A DNA stretch of 64,000 bases, taken from the NCBI RefSeq assembly GCF_902459465.1, contig NC_047066.1:13023047-13087046 (forward strand), in the 5' to 3' direction. Shown here one piece after another: positions 42,801-54,085 of this stretch (within the stretch, counting starts at the first letter, position 1; every line of letters starts with the position of its first letter). Source of the DNA: Asterias rubens (Eukaryota; Echinodermata; Asteroidea; Forcipulatida; Asteriidae). The notes under the pieces are model-generated. The model had not been told where the DNA came from, made no database searches, and worked only from the letters and a program-made list of their open reading frames with translations. Both the position numbers and the translations under genes were made by a program.

Positions 42801-44041
42801 CTGTTTATGACAATTTGACTGAACAGTCAAATTCGAAAAAGGTACAGCATTGTATCTTTCCTCGAGTGTGTGCCTGGCAGCACAGCACACAATGACTACT
42901 TGGTGTAAAAAAAAAATTGGGGGTGTAATGTATGCCCTGACTTCCGTAATGAGCATTGCCGTGGCATTTGGCTTAGTCCTAAAGTTCACCCCAGGGTAAT
43001 TTGCCGATCCCCTCGATCCCAACTGTTAAAACAAAATGTTCAAGTAATTAAAATAAAAGATAGAAATAAAAATTTAAGAAGAAATTCACAAAATCTATAA
43101 TAGAACGATTTAAAATAATCCAGATTGCACAGAAGCACTTTTGGTCGGAATGCCTAACAGTTTGATTTTTTTTTAAAAGTGGGGAAATACATGTACCTTA
43201 ATTCTATCAAACATTGAGCGTAGTGTTAAACAACTGGATGTAAGTGTGGTGCAGACAACTTGCCAATGTTAACAACAAAATCGTGACTTTGTTTCCTTCT
43301 TCTCTAGGAGGGAGGATGGTAGCGATAAGGACCAGATGCTACAGGAAAAGGAAAATGAGGCAAGTAAATACTTGGGGACACTACACACTATTGGTAATTC
43401 TCAAAGACTAGTCTTCACAGTTGGTGTATCTCAACATGTGCATAAAACATCGTGGAAAATTACTTCTTTCTAGAAAACAACGTTACTTCAGAGGGAACCG
43501 TTTCTCACAATATTTTATGCTAACAATTATTTTGAGTAATTACCAATAGTGTCCACTGCCTTTAAATAGTAATAATGATATAAATACAAAATAGGAGAAT
43601 ATAATTTAACAGGGTTCAAATTTTGGAGGAAAATCCACAAGACAGCAGGGCTTTGTAACTCAATATTTTCTACTGGACCATCATTAATTTGCAAAAAAAC
43701 GTTGCACAAATTTGGGTGCTTTCAGATGCCTGAGAAAGGCTTCAGGCTTGAAGTCTTTCTCAGATTGAGATATTTTAGTGAGAAATTCCCTTTTTTTCAA
43801 AAACTCTGTTACTTCAAGAGAGTCGTTTCTCACAATGTGTTATACTATCAACAGCTCTCTCCATTGCTCGTCACCAAGTAAGTTTTTATGCTAACAACTA
43901 TTTTCAGTAATTAACAAACGTGTCCAGTGCCTTTAACTTTGTTCATGTCTTGTTTAATAGTTGAGGCGTATGCAAGAGATGCTGGCTAAGATGCAGGCCC
44001 AGATGCAAGCCCAGCAAGGAGCTTCTAATGCCGACGTCTGA
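36812..44041 (+). CDS. SEPTIN2: Septin, SEPTIN2-type GTP-binding cytoskeletal protein
   Basis: Coding exons: 36812-36838, 37611-37719, 38186-38272, 39017-39140, 39923-40057, 40585-40702, 40927-41028, 41249-41345, 42116-42164, 42446-42586, 43308-43359, 43961-44041. Total 1122 nt, 373 aa, exact phases. Septins form filaments at membranes and the division furrow. The polybasic [11 protein letters not shown] (30-40) leads into the GTPase domain. It has P-loop GESGLGKS (46-53), T80 in switch I (KTVSIDAST), DTPG (103-106), AKAD (184-187), and a septin-unique element around [16 protein letters not shown] proline-rich linker RAPPPPRR and a short coiled coil [18 protein letters not shown] follow. The G domain and C-terminus are closest to SEPTIN2 of the SEPT1/2/4/5 group. 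The intron after 43359 starts GC (GAG|GCAAGT); all others are GT-AG. A 5' UTR acceptor (AATTTCCAG) is likely at 36751. Confidence 0.97.
38310..38690. repeat. Family B element
   Basis: It runs from TAAAAGCCATTATACACTTT to GTGTATGATGGCTTTAAA. It lies in the septin intron between exons 3 and 4, 37 bp after the exon 3 donor and behind a run of 13 C. Confidence 0.8.
38691..38840. repeat. Family C fragment
   Basis: CTACAGCAACTCAGC, AAGTAATATTTTAAGGGAAG and the TACCATCATTATC block match the right arm of the element at 945-2401. It directly abuts the family B copy. Confidence 0.6.
39390..39870. other. Septin intron 4 filler: hairpin-family fragment and G run
   Basis: 39390-39490 is a fragment of the GGCCCAATTTCATGG family with TCTGCTTACCGCC. 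39708-39726 is an uninterrupted run of G, flanked by a CAATGGGG repeat. No exon fits here. Confidence 0.5.
40080..40200. mobile_element. SINE head fragment
   Basis: AAGCTCTGGTGTTTCTGATCAGC and GAGTGTGGGTTTGAGTCACA correspond to the tRNA-like head at 21084-21171, in decayed form. It begins 25 bp after the septin exon 5 donor. Confidence 0.55.
41681..41992. repeat. Family A element, right end shortened
   Basis: It runs from TTTAAAGGCAGTGGACAC to TTTTCATAGTGTCTTTAA and lacks the usual TTATTTTATGCAT block. It lies in the septin intron before exon 9. Confidence 0.8.
42598..42762. repeat. 165-bp palindromic element
   Basis: It runs from TCGATTTCACCAAACTCTTCC to CGTTTTGTGAAATCGG, with CCTAACTTAGGATTAATC mirrored by GATTAATCCTAG inside. 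It begins 12 bp after septin exon 10. Confidence 0.8.
43371..43565. repeat. Family A element with internal deletion
   Basis: The left terminus is degraded (GGGGACACTACACAC) and the right is intact (GTGTCCACTGCCTTTAAA). It starts about 11 bp after the GC splice donor of the septin's last intron. Confidence 0.7.
43690..43936. repeat. Family A element, 5' truncated
   Basis: It ends AACGTGTCCAGTGCCTTTAA 24 bp before the septin's last exon, so the transposon end lies in the branch-point and polypyrimidine region. Confidence 0.7.
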
Positions 44042-44139
44042 TTCAAGTAGACGACTCATCCCAACATGGACAGGTTCGTATACTTGAGTCCATTGAAGAC
44101 TACAATGCTCGTTTTTGATCTCACTTTCCCAGGGTTTAC

Positions 44140-44345
44140 TTAAAGGGTTTGGGTATCTTCTTGTACGAAACAGAACACAAACGTCCACATATATTTACAT
44201 TTAACTTACAGTTACACGGATTAACGATAACGATGTTAGCAAGCTTTCCTAAATCATTACTTGCTGAGGTGCTGTACTTTTTGAGAAATTAGTTTTAAAA
44301 AAAATTAAAAAATTAGCAGAAACAATTTTCGTCTCAGTGTGACAA
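44140..44345. repeat. Family C element, partial
   Basis: It contains AAAGGGTTTGGGTATCTTCT, GCTGAGGTGCTGTACTTTTT and GAGAAATTAG, then TTTTCGTCTCAGTGTGACAA. The right arm is cut off near the family B copy. Confidence 0.65.
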
Positions 44346-44382
44346 CAAATATTTTAGCATTTACAACAATCAGGCCTGGTCT

Positions 44383-44750
44383 TTTAAAGCCATTATACAC
44401 TTTCGGTAAACAGTATTGTCCAAGTCCCACACTTCGTGCATCACAACTTATATATAAAACAATAAACCTGTGAAAATTTAGGCTCAATCGGTCAGGGAGA
44501 AAAACAACGGGAAAACCCACTCTTGTTTCCGCGCGTTTCGCCGTGTCATGACATGTGTTTAAAATAAATCCGTAATTCTCGCTAACGAGAATTTATATTG
44601 TTTTACCGTTTTCTCAAAAAGTAAAGCATTTCATGGACTAATATTTCAAGAGAAGTCTTTCACCATTACCTTCTGTAAACCCTGTAAATTATTTGTAAAT
44701 CTGTGAACTTTTTTTGTTTTTTCTGTACCGAAAGGGTCCAATGGCCTTAA
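44383..44750. repeat. Family B element, full length
   Basis: It runs from TTTAAAGCCATTATACAC to GGGTCCAATGGCCTTAA. It lies in the putative septin 3' UTR intron. Confidence 0.8.
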
Positions 44751-44754
44751 TAAT

Positions 44755-44915
44755 TGAGAAAGAAATTACCTCTTTCTAGTTTACTTCTGTGGGAGCCGTT
44801 TCTCACAATTTTTGTTATACTATCAACAGCTCTCCGTTGCTGGTTACCAAATAAGTTTGTATGCGAACGATTACTATGAGTAGTTACAAATAGTGTCCAG
44901 CAGTGACTTTATTTA
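44755..44915. repeat. Family A fragment
   Basis: GGGAGCCGTTTCTCACAA and a CAACAGCTCTCCGTTGCTGG block lead to a decayed end AATAGTGTCCAGCAGTGAC. It lies just before the acceptor at 44940. Confidence 0.6.
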
Positions 44916-45120
44916 ACGTACTTTCTTTTCTTTCTTGCAGGCTTACAATGCAACCCTGATATTCATTATGCAAGTGTACAAAGAGCAGTGCAGACTTTTG
45001 GTCGGCAAAGAACAAACACCAGTACAAGACAAACTCCCAAGACATAAATACCTAAGAAAGTTTTACGATCCTTACCGTTTCTTCATCCAAACAGCTTCCT
45101 CTAGTTCTGATACAGTAATC

Positions 45121-45245
45121 GTACTCCAGAAGACGATCAGAGCATACTGATTGAAACGTCTTGTTGAAACCAATGGTCGTTCTCAGAACCACCCCAACTC
45201 AATAGAGATAGTCATTACATGGTGTTACCGCAAACCTTTCCATAC
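45121..45245 (+). mobile_element. 3' tail of a Penelope-like element in the septin 3' region
   Basis: AGAAGACGATCAGAGCATAC, GAACCACCCCAACTC and CATTACATGGTGTTACCGCA match the terminal part of the PLE at 2070-2190 in the same order. No coding part precedes it. Confidence 0.8.
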
Positions 45246-46076
45246 AGTAAACATCGTTTTCCCACATCGCAATGTTCTTCAAACAGCTTGGTTTTTCTCC
45301 AACGTCCAAAGAGGATAGTGTTCTCTGACGCGGCAAAATGTTTCACAGTAAATCTTTCTGATTTTGATTTTCTTGAGCACCTCTCTCTCAGCAGTCATGC
45401 TCACATGAAAACAAGAAGTGACTTTAAATTGTGTGCCAAGGTACTCACCTTCAAAATGAAATACCGCCCTCTGTTGGCCCCGTGTTGTGCAGGTTCTGAT
45501 TAAAGTGCTATGTAACTTATTCAACAGAAATCTTTAGTAAAACAAATAATATTGTTACAAAATGTAGGGTTATTATTGTCATAGACCTATTGGTTTTTGG
45601 ACCAAGACTGGGAAAATATTGTCGACTTTCTTATACTTATAATAATTTGCATTATTCAGTTTTGTGAGTAATAATCATAATTATTTTACAAGGTTGTCAC
45701 TAAACTAACCCAGTTGGGAATCAGAATGTACTGTTGCCTTGATTGGAACCTCTTTCCCCATTGAGAATGGTTCCTAACTGGGAACCATTATTCCAAATTG
45801 GGGGAACCCATGGTATCAACAGTATGAAAAAGGAAATAGCTGTCTTTGTCAGGTTCCCTCTATACAAGATGACAATGCATGTTGTAATCGCAATCTCTTA
45901 AATAGAGACCAGCCTATTTTTTTCCCTCCCAGCCTTCATATAGTTTCATTGGTAGAGTATTGTAAAACTGAATGAATGAAAAAAATTAAGCTGGGGTTAG
46001 AATTGGGCAACCATTGAATTTACTATGCTATATGTACATGTGTGGACCTTTAAAGTGCGTCCATCATTTTGTGTCC

Positions 46077-46082
46077 AATAAA
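46077..46082 (+). promoter_or_regulatory. Candidate polyadenylation signal AATAAA for the septin
   Basis: AATAAA in GTGTCCAATAAAACTC is the most plausible signal downstream of the putative last septin exon. The position is inferred, and other AT-rich hexamers exist nearby. Confidence 0.35.
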
Positions 46083-46349
46083 ACTCAAATGGAGGCTTGT
46101 TGGTAAAAGATAGTCCGGCCTCTCGTTAGATATTGAGAATTAGACATATCATTGTCATAGTAGAAACAGGGTGTTTGACCGAAGTACTGTATCAAGTTAA
46201 AGACCTGTGTAGACTTTTTTCATGGTGCAACCATCTTGTTTTTATCCATTCAAACCAATGTAAACCAGAATGAGACTGGAAGGGAAATTAGACAAGATGG
46301 CTGCTGTGGGATAAATTAGACAAGATGGCTGCTGTGTGATAAACATACA

Positions 46350-46652
46350 TAGAGTTATATATAAGAACTAGAGGGCGAACTGGTGATGCCTCTTGCACAA
46401 ACGCGACGGGACCGCGAGAAAACACGCGCACCATTCTGCACGCACGTTGAATATGAAGTACACGTTCGAGTTTGTGTTTATTGAACACTGACGCCATCCT
46501 GTTTTGTCAACTTACAAAATGGCTGCACAAACACACGCTAAGCAATGCCCGTTTGTTCAACTTAGAAAATGGCCGCCTGCGCGCATGCAGGGGCGCGTGC
46601 CGGGGCGCGTATATAAGCCAGTGTGCCCTCTAGTTCTTATATATAACTTTAT
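46350..46652. repeat. 303-bp TIR element
   Basis: The left end ATAGAGTTATATATAAGAAC is mirrored by GTTCTTATATATAACTTTAT, and CTAGAGGGC by GCCCTCTAG. The interior is GC-rich with AAAATGGCTGCAC and AAAATGGCCGCC words. Confidence 0.8.
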
Positions 46653-47256
46653 GGTGATAAAGGTCTTTTGTCTGCAACCTTATTGTGCCTCTTTATGTAG
46701 TAAAATCTGTGCATAGTGATACATACAAATGTTGAAACCAATTACTGTAACGATGGTCTAATTTGTTTGGTAATTACAAGTACAAGTTAGCTTAGAGTTT
46801 AACTACGTTTGTGTGCAGTACTGTCTTAACTAATTTATGTTCAAAACTATTTAATCACAACTTTTCGTATTCTGTAATAATATTTTATACCCTTTTTTTT
46901 GTTTCATTCTGAAATGTTGTAATCCTAACATGTTTATTTTATTAATATTCAAATTACATTTACAGAGTTAACGCTGGTTTTCAAGTAACTTTTTGAAGGG
47001 GGTTGTTGTGGACTTTTCTTCCTCCAGCTATAAAACTCTGTTATTATTCCCACAAAAAACCTCAGGCATTCACAGTGTTCAATCTAACGCGATAGTATTT
47101 CACTAATTTTCACAGAAACTGGACAAAAGGATCAACTATTTTGAAAAGAGATGTCCAAAATAATCGCTCACTTGCAAAAACTTATAAATCTATGTAATAA
47201 TAATTAATTATTAATATAATTTTGGAGGCGAATCGTCCAACAACAAAGTGGTCAAA
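46653..47256. other. Intergenic stretch, nothing recognised
   Basis: AT-rich sequence between the convergent septin and BOLA2 genes. It has no credible exon and no repeat that I can match. Confidence 0.5.
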
Positions 47257-47595
47257 TTAAAGGCAGTGGACACTAAAGTCTTACATGGGGAGAGGTTGAT
47301 AGTAAAAAACATGGTGAGAAACGGCTCCCTCTGAAGTGACATAGTTTTTGATAATCGAGAAAGAAGTATTTTTCAACGAATTTTATTTCGAGACCTCAGA
47401 TTTAGAATTTGCGGTCTCGAAATTAAGCATCTGAGAGCACACAACTTCGTGTGACAAGGTGTTTTTTCTCTCATCCTTATCAATCAACTTCGATGACCAA
47501 TTGAGCTCAAATTTTCACAGGTTTGTTATTTTATGCTTATGTTGGGATACACAAAGTGAGAAGACTGGTCTTTCACTATTACCAAACGTGTACCG
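47257..47595. repeat. Family A element, decayed right end
   Basis: It runs from TTAAAGGCAGTGGACACTAA to ACCAAACGTGTACCGCG. The block after the left terminus is deleted. Confidence 0.75.
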
Positions 47596-48672
47596 CGAAT
47601 CATGCATCCTCATTCGCAGCTGAGAAGCTGAATTGTGAAGGACCCAGCTACAACGTGGTCAAATAAGGCATGTGTCAAGGGGCCTATAGCAGCCACTCTC
47701 AGCAACCCTCCCAACAAATTTTTTCACCCACCTAGAGACATGCTTCCCACCCAAGGACGATATGCCACGAGTTTGTGTTGTAGTGAACTTATTAAGTTAT
47801 TGATGTTTATTTGACCGATTATTAACTCTCCAGTATTGACCATCCAATATCATCCACTATGGTATTACACTTGAAATATGATTCTTGCGATAAGCGCATC
47901 TACACAGTACACAGTCAACCCTCCTACTGTATGACCATTTAATACGTATGCCAGCCTGCAATACCTTGTGCTGAATGTATAGGTACAAATTAGATATACA
48001 AATTGTGTGTGCATACATGTAGTTGTGCAACCAAACACACAACCCATGTAGTTGAATGGATGGTCAGCTAACAGGAATTTTTGTTTTACTCGATTTCATG
48101 GAGCTGCTTATGCAGACAGTTATTCTGCTTAGCAAAAATAAGCAGGATACCAGTCAGAAGTGATGCATGTGACATGGTATTCTGGCTGGTAACCTTATTC
48201 TGGTAAGCATAATTTTATCGTGCTGAGCTGATTTATGTGCTTAAGCAACTCTATGAAACAAGGCCTAGGTTTACTTCTAAGTCGCACAATAACTTAAGTC
48301 GATTGTAACTACTAACATTATTTAAAATCTACTTACTGTAAATTTATGTACCACAAGATTCAAGATATAATAGTTGAATCTTTTTTTTGAAACCAAATTC
48401 ACATGTACCTTACCCGTTGGGAAAAATAATGCGTGAAAAGGAAATCGCGCAGTAGCACAAAATCAGCGGCTAAGCAGCGCTATGAAATTGGGCCCAGCGT
48501 AGTTCCAAAATGACGCCATCTTTACGGGCAACTAGGGTTTTTGGCATTATGCTGCATCTAGTGCTTCAAACTTGTTCAGCAGCTAAGCAGTTCATTGATA
48601 ATTCAGGCAAGGAATTTGATAAAACTCCTGCGAGCTACACAATGATATTTATGCATAATGCATTTGTGTGTT
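47596..48672. other. Intergenic stretch with a hairpin-family relic
   Basis: About 48085-48500 carries diverged ends of the GGGCCCAATTTCATG family (CGATTTCATGGAGCTGCTTA at the left, GCTATGAAATTGGGCCCAG at the right). The remainder shows nothing recognisable. Confidence 0.5.
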
Positions 48673-48929
48673 AAAGGCAGTGGACACTTTTGGTAATTAC
48701 TCAAAATAATTATTAGCATAAAACCTTACTTGGTAATGAGTAATGGGGAGAGGTTGATAGTATAAAACATTGTAAGAAACAGCTCCCTCTGAAGTGACGT
48801 AGTTTTCGAGAAAGAAGTAATTTTCCACGAATTTGATTTCGAGACCTCAAAATTGTTATTTTATGCAAATGTTTAGATACCAAGTGAGAGGACAATTTCG
48901 ACAATTGACGACAGCGTCCACTGTCTTTA
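48673..48929. repeat. Family A element with internal deletion
   Basis: It runs from TTAAAGGCAGTGGACACTTT to AGCGTCCACTGTCTTTAA. The middle from the GAGACCTCA block to TTATTTTATGCA is missing. Confidence 0.8.
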
Positions 48930-50498
48930 AACCAAATCAAGTGTAAACTATCTTCTAGCCTTAAAAATAACATCATTCTACCATATATTTCTATTACAAG
49001 GTGCTATGTTTTTAGTTGGTAGTTATTTATCTCTCATTTTTTAAAGCACAAACCAGGGTATTTTATCTGTCTCGTAAACTGATTTATAAAAACTCATCAT
49101 GCTGGCTATAATGGAAAAATTAAAAAGGAACAAACAAAATAGTGGCTTGAAATCTTCTATTTTGTGTTTTAATAACTTAAGTCTGGTTTTCGATGTTTTG
49201 CCCATGGGACAAATGCAGAAAACTGAGACTAAATAGCCTGAAACTCCAAGAAATAGAAAATGGACAAAAAAAGCAAAAGACTCTTCACAAAGTCTATGCA
49301 AGGTATGTTCATAACTACATACCTCAGTGACAACATGGACAAGGGAAAGGCTACAATTATTCTCCACAGGGATGTAAAATATAAAATATCTATCTGGATT
49401 TTTTTTTTTTTTCATAAATTCTCTATAAAATAACATGTATTGAGCCAAGAACCCCATCGAGAGATGACAATACAATGAAAGAACATGTGTTAGAGGAAAA
49501 CCCCCAGAGTCGTGTCAGTTCCATTAGGACTATGTACATACATGTACATTTGTACATGCCCTGTAAGTTGAACCCAACCTACTGCTTTTATAAACACACT
49601 CATCAGTCCCAGCAAACATGGCAAACAAATTCAGATACATTTCCCCCATTCTGCTTCACAGAAAGAACTCTCCCTTGACAGCAAAATTCCACACCAAATT
49701 GGGAAAGCTCAATAAAGTCTCACAATAATCACCCGACAAAGAAGAATCCTTCACATTCCAACCCCTCAAACAAAAAATAAAAACAAAAATCTGCAAAAGA
49801 TCAAGAAATTACGTCCATCAACAATCCTCAAATTAAAACCCAACAGTAAATCATCGCCTTCAGGCCTTGGACATATCATACACACCTGAAAATCATCCTC
49901 AAGCAATCAAGCATCCTCACAATTAATAAAGATTATTAGATTATACGAGTCATCTAGGGGGTCTCCTAGATACAGCCGATTACATCTCTCGTGCATCAAC
50001 CTTGCATATAATCAAACAAGAAGAATGTACCACTTTACGGTCCACAGATCTCATTAATTCCTAATGAAGTCATTTCTCTTTCAAGGAAGCTGTTAGTATG
50101 GGATGATTGAACACTGTGACCCCCCATACTTTTTTTTTCCCCGCTCATTTTTTTTTTTTTTGATAGCTTGGTATATGACGGAGAAGCTTAATTAATTTAT
50201 ATAGCACCTTTTTTGGTGCTGTGGTTTTGATCTGAGTGCATCATTGTTTAATTTGTTTAGCAGCAGGTGATGTAAATGTACAGTGTTGCTAATTTTATGC
50301 TGTACGATTTTTACGACAAAACTTTTCCACCAAATTCTTTATTGTGGTCAGTGCAGGCCTGTATGCTTCGTTTTTGAAAGGGCTAGGGGACCAAAGCATT
50401 TTCTCCTTTAGTTAAGGGCACCCTATGAGGAAATTGTCAATTTCTGCTGGAGGATTCCAAGGCATGGAGGCAATCGCCCTTGTTGCCTCTGTGTAGTA
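48930..50498. other. Intergenic stretch, one repeat fragment
   Basis: Mostly AT-rich sequence with poly-T and poly-A runs. 50358-50498 (GGCCTGTATGCTTCGTTTTTG, GGGCACCCTATGAGGAAATT) is a fragment of the long hairpin family of 28628-28952. A minus-strand frame at 49041-49475 has no recognisable content and is not called. Confidence 0.5.
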
Positions 50499-52060
50499 TC
50501 AGTATCTGATAGATAATGTATCTTGGTGGAGAGAAGCAACTATGGTGAATAAGAAATAACTGGCAAATACATAAAAAAATCTTTCCATAGTTCTTGCTTG
50601 GGATCTTGCTTGATCTGCAATGAGGCAATGATCGGAAAGATGCAATGTTTTTTCTGGGTGGAGAGAAGCAGCTATGGTGTGAAAGAAATAACTGTCTAAC
50701 ACATAGACAAATTATTTTCCACCTCTTGTTTTGAATCAGTTTGATCTACAGTATGTCGCAGTGACTGTCTTTCCGAGTGGAGAGAAGCAACTACATGTAT
50801 GAAGTGTAAGAAATGAATGCCCAATACATAAACCAAATCTGTTCACAGTTCTTGCTAGGGGTCAGTTTGATCTGCACAATTTTGCAGTGATCTGACAGAT
50901 GCTTACGTATTTCTGGGTGGAGAGAACAACTGTATGGTGTATAAGAAAATATTGGCTAATAGTATACAAACAATCTTTCCAGTCCACAGTTCATGCTTGG
51001 GATCAGTTTGATCTGCAATGCATGGATGTGATCTACTTGTAATAGATGCCAATGTCTTTCCGGATGGAGAGAAGAAACTATGGTATAATAAAAATAACTG
51101 TCTAACACATAGACAAAGTAGTTTCCAGCTCTTGTTTGGAATCAGTTTGATCTGCAACAAGTGGCAGTGATCTGAATGCCAATGTTATTGTGGGTGGAGA
51201 GAAACAACTCTGGTAAAAAGAAGTAAATGTCCAAGAAATAGAACAAAAATCTTTCTATAGTTCTTGCTTGGGAGCAGTTTGGTCTGCAAGGTGAGGCAGT
51301 GTTCTGATATATGCCAATTGATGTATTTCTGGCTGAAGAGAAGCAACTATGGTAAAAAGAAGAAATTGTCCCAGACATAGAATAAGTCTGTCCAGCACTT
51401 TATTGTGATTAGTTTGATCTGCAATTCATGGCAGTGATCTGATTGATGCTACTGTCTCTCTGGGTGGAGAGAAGAAACTATGGTGTACAAGAAATTATTT
51501 GTGAAGACACAAGCTTAGAAACTTGCAGCCCAAGTTTCAACCCTTTAGTCTACAGTGGTTTGATAAATGCCATTGTCTTTATGGGCAGAGAGAAGCAACT
51601 ATGGTGTGTAATGCAATGTGTGGCAGAGATCCAATATATGCCAATGTCTTTCCAGGTGGAGAGAAGCACACATTTTGTAAAAGAGGTATGGCTAACACCT
51701 AGACAAAGACTTTCTGAAGTCTTGATTGTGATCAGTTTGATCTGCAATAAGTGCCAGTGATCTGATAGATGCCAATGTCTTTCTGGGTGGAGAGAAGCAA
51801 CTATGATCTAAAAGAAATAACTGGCCAACACATAAAAAAAAATCAACAGTTTTTGCTTCGGATTAGTTTGATCTGCAAATATAAGTGCCAGTGATCTGAT
51901 AGATGCAAACTGTCATTCTGGGTGGAGAGAAGCAACTATGTTGTAAAATAATCAATTTTCCAAGACATGGAAAAAGACTTTCCCAGCTCTTGATAGGGAT
52001 CAGTTTGATGTAGGTTGCGAGAAGCAACTACATGTACATGTAGGTGTACAGGAGCTAAAT
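50499..52060. repeat. Degenerate ~130-bp tandem array, about 12 units
   Basis: GGTGGAGAGAAGCAACTATGG-like words recur at about 50527, 50659, 50778, 50917, 51062, 51194, 51334, 51463, 51583, 51785 and 51920. GGGATCAGTTTGATCTGCAA and GTGATCTGATAGATGCCAAT occupy constant positions in each unit. Units differ by many substitutions and indels, so the array is old. No reading frame is preserved across it. Confidence 0.9.
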
Positions 52061-52262
52061 GTAAGTTGCAAAGACATAAAGCTTATAGAAACCTGCTGCC
52101 CAAGTTTGGACTATTTTGTTTGGTTTGGTTGATGCCTACGTGTACACTAAGTTTGGAGAGTGGCAGCTACAAGTACATGGATGTGTAAAACAGAAGTTTG
52201 CCCTGACATACAGCTTTCAAAACTGCCCCAGTTTGACCCAATCTTGTCTACTGTCATAACTT

Positions 52263-52625
52263 TTAAAGGCACTGGACACCTTTGGTAGTTGTCAAAGACT
52301 TGTCTTCTCATTTGGTGTATCTCAACATATGCAAAAGTAACAAATCTGTGAAATTAGTCAATTGACTCAAGTCATCGATGTTGCAAAACTTTAGGCCTAA
52401 AGTCTTTTAATACTTTGAGTAAATAATAGCCTTTTTTCTAAAAAACTACGCTACTTCAGGGGGAGCCATTTCTCACCATGTTTTATACTCTCAACAGCTC
52501 TCCATTGCTCAATACCAAGTAAGTTGTTATGCAAACAACTAATAATATTTAAAAATGCAAAGAAATAATAATAAATAATAACAATAATAATTTCAAATAA
52601 TTATCAATAGTGTCAAGTTCCTTAA
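52263..52625. repeat. Family A element with an AT-rich expansion
   Basis: It runs from TTTAAAGGCACTGGACACCT to AATAGTGTCAAGTTCCTTAA. Near the right end, repeated AATAATAATAAATAAT words have expanded. Confidence 0.7.
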
Positions 52626-52794
52626 ACGTCTTTGAAATAGTAAAGGGTGTCTTGACACACGTACAATGTAAGACCTTGCCTTCCTACAATTTGAGGGTAA
52701 ATAATTTGTGCTTTTTAGTCAAAAAAGAAAAAAAAATGCAAAATTATAATTGTTCAATGATTTCTTTCAACACAAAACCCCTCCAGCTATAAAA

Positions 52795-53075
52795 TGGCAA
52801 GGCCCTCGGGTAAACACCTCCTTATGAGGAGATTGCTGTGCGCGTCCCGCGTATTGTAAGCGTGATGTGGCACAACTGTAACGGCCATTGCTATCGCCCA
52901 ATAGGAATGAAAAAAACTGTCTTATAAGCACAGGTGCAAGCTCGCATGTCACGCCCATGTTTCAATATTTTTGACTGGTCAATATCAAAAGTTTAAACAC
53001 CCCCACATGACGCGCTCTCCACCAATAGGAATAGCGAAACTGTCTTAGGTATTTATGAATGTGTAACAACATCGC
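52795..53075. repeat. Repeat shared with 17890-18095, inverted
   Basis: CTGTCTTATAAGCACAGGTG, TGACGCGCTCTCCACCAATA and GGAATAGCGAAACTGTCTTA are the reverse complements of blocks at 17890-18095. Confidence 0.7.
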
Positions 53076-54085
53076 AACAGTAAAAAGGTGTTAGTTTGTG
53101 GTTTGGTTGAGCGTATAATTGAATGCATCATTTATGGAGAGGCATATAAATCAGTGTTGAGAAAGAGTGACCTTGAGAGGAGCCAACGTCGGACAACAAG
53201 GGTAAATAGTGACTAAGAACCCTTGGCATTGTCGGACACAAATCAACAAGAAAGAAAACCTCCAGTCAAAGAGTGGTGCTTTTTCTTTAAATATTAAACT
53301 TTATTTCATAACCTTGTATTGAATCAGAAAGCTAAATGTACCTAGGAGATTACCATGTTTTATCAAAAGAAACACAAAATCAATATTAAACATTACTTGC
53401 AGGTAAATAACGCCGAAGAGGACACTTATCTCTGCAACTGTATGGATCACAGTACTTGGTATTTTGAGACGCCAAAAAATATGCATTAAATTCATCTACA
53501 AAGTTTTAGAATTATACATTATATGGGACTTTGGGCATTGCATGTTGAGGTATCAATAAAAATAGGTTTGCGGTGACACCATGTGTGTATCTACCATGTC
53601 GAGCCCTGCCTACGATGACTAGAGCAAAAAAACACTCTAACCTAATATTTATAGAACTAGGTACAACAACAGGAATATCACTGGGTTTTTGTATACTTTC
53701 ATTGAAGTGGTCAAATTTTCAGACAAATATCTCTGAAAGATGCAATTCATTGGTTTTAAGATAGTGTAATCATGATCATGGCTTTCAAGAAAAAATATAT
53801 CTGCAAAAATATCTGGGGGGGGGGGGAAAAAGAAGCAAGTTCTTGTGGCCGATTCATTGAAATGTGGGTGCGAATCCAGGGGCGAATTTCTCGGCTCTAC
53901 TTATCGCATAAAATGATTCTGGAGTAATTCTGAAAAGTGATTCTGAAATGGTGCCCCCCACCTCTCCTCCATTCTGTAAGCGAAATGATTTGCCTACCGG
54001 CTTTGTGAAACTGGAAGCTGCAATGCCTGCATTTTTTAACCAAACTAAAGCTAATCAACATCCTTCCAAATAACCCGAAAAATAG
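53076..54085. other. Intergenic stretch, nothing firm
   Basis: A short word TTTGCGGTGACACCATG at 53567 recalls the PLE terminal motif. 53814-53826 is a run of G. The rest is featureless. Confidence 0.45.

Larger units (their letters stand above)
44042..46100 (+). other. Septin 3' UTR with a probable UTR intron
   Basis: Translation stops at 44041. ACAG|GTTCGT at 44073/44074 could be a donor. A strong acceptor, TTTCTTTTCTTTCTTGCAG, ends at 44940 and is followed by a transcript-like stretch. The 44074-44940 interval would then be a 3' UTR intron that contains family C, B and A elements. The junction lies only 32 nt after the stop. Confidence 0.45.

Noticed and set aside
44941..45150. Possible extra septin coding exon after the acceptor at 44940
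   Set aside because: The septin frame already ends at 44041 with a family-like C-terminus. The frame here runs into PLE sequence and has no septin homology.
49041..49475. Minus-strand frame of 144 codons
   Set aside because: AT-rich and low in recognisable motifs, with no splice partners. It was not accepted as a gene despite its length.
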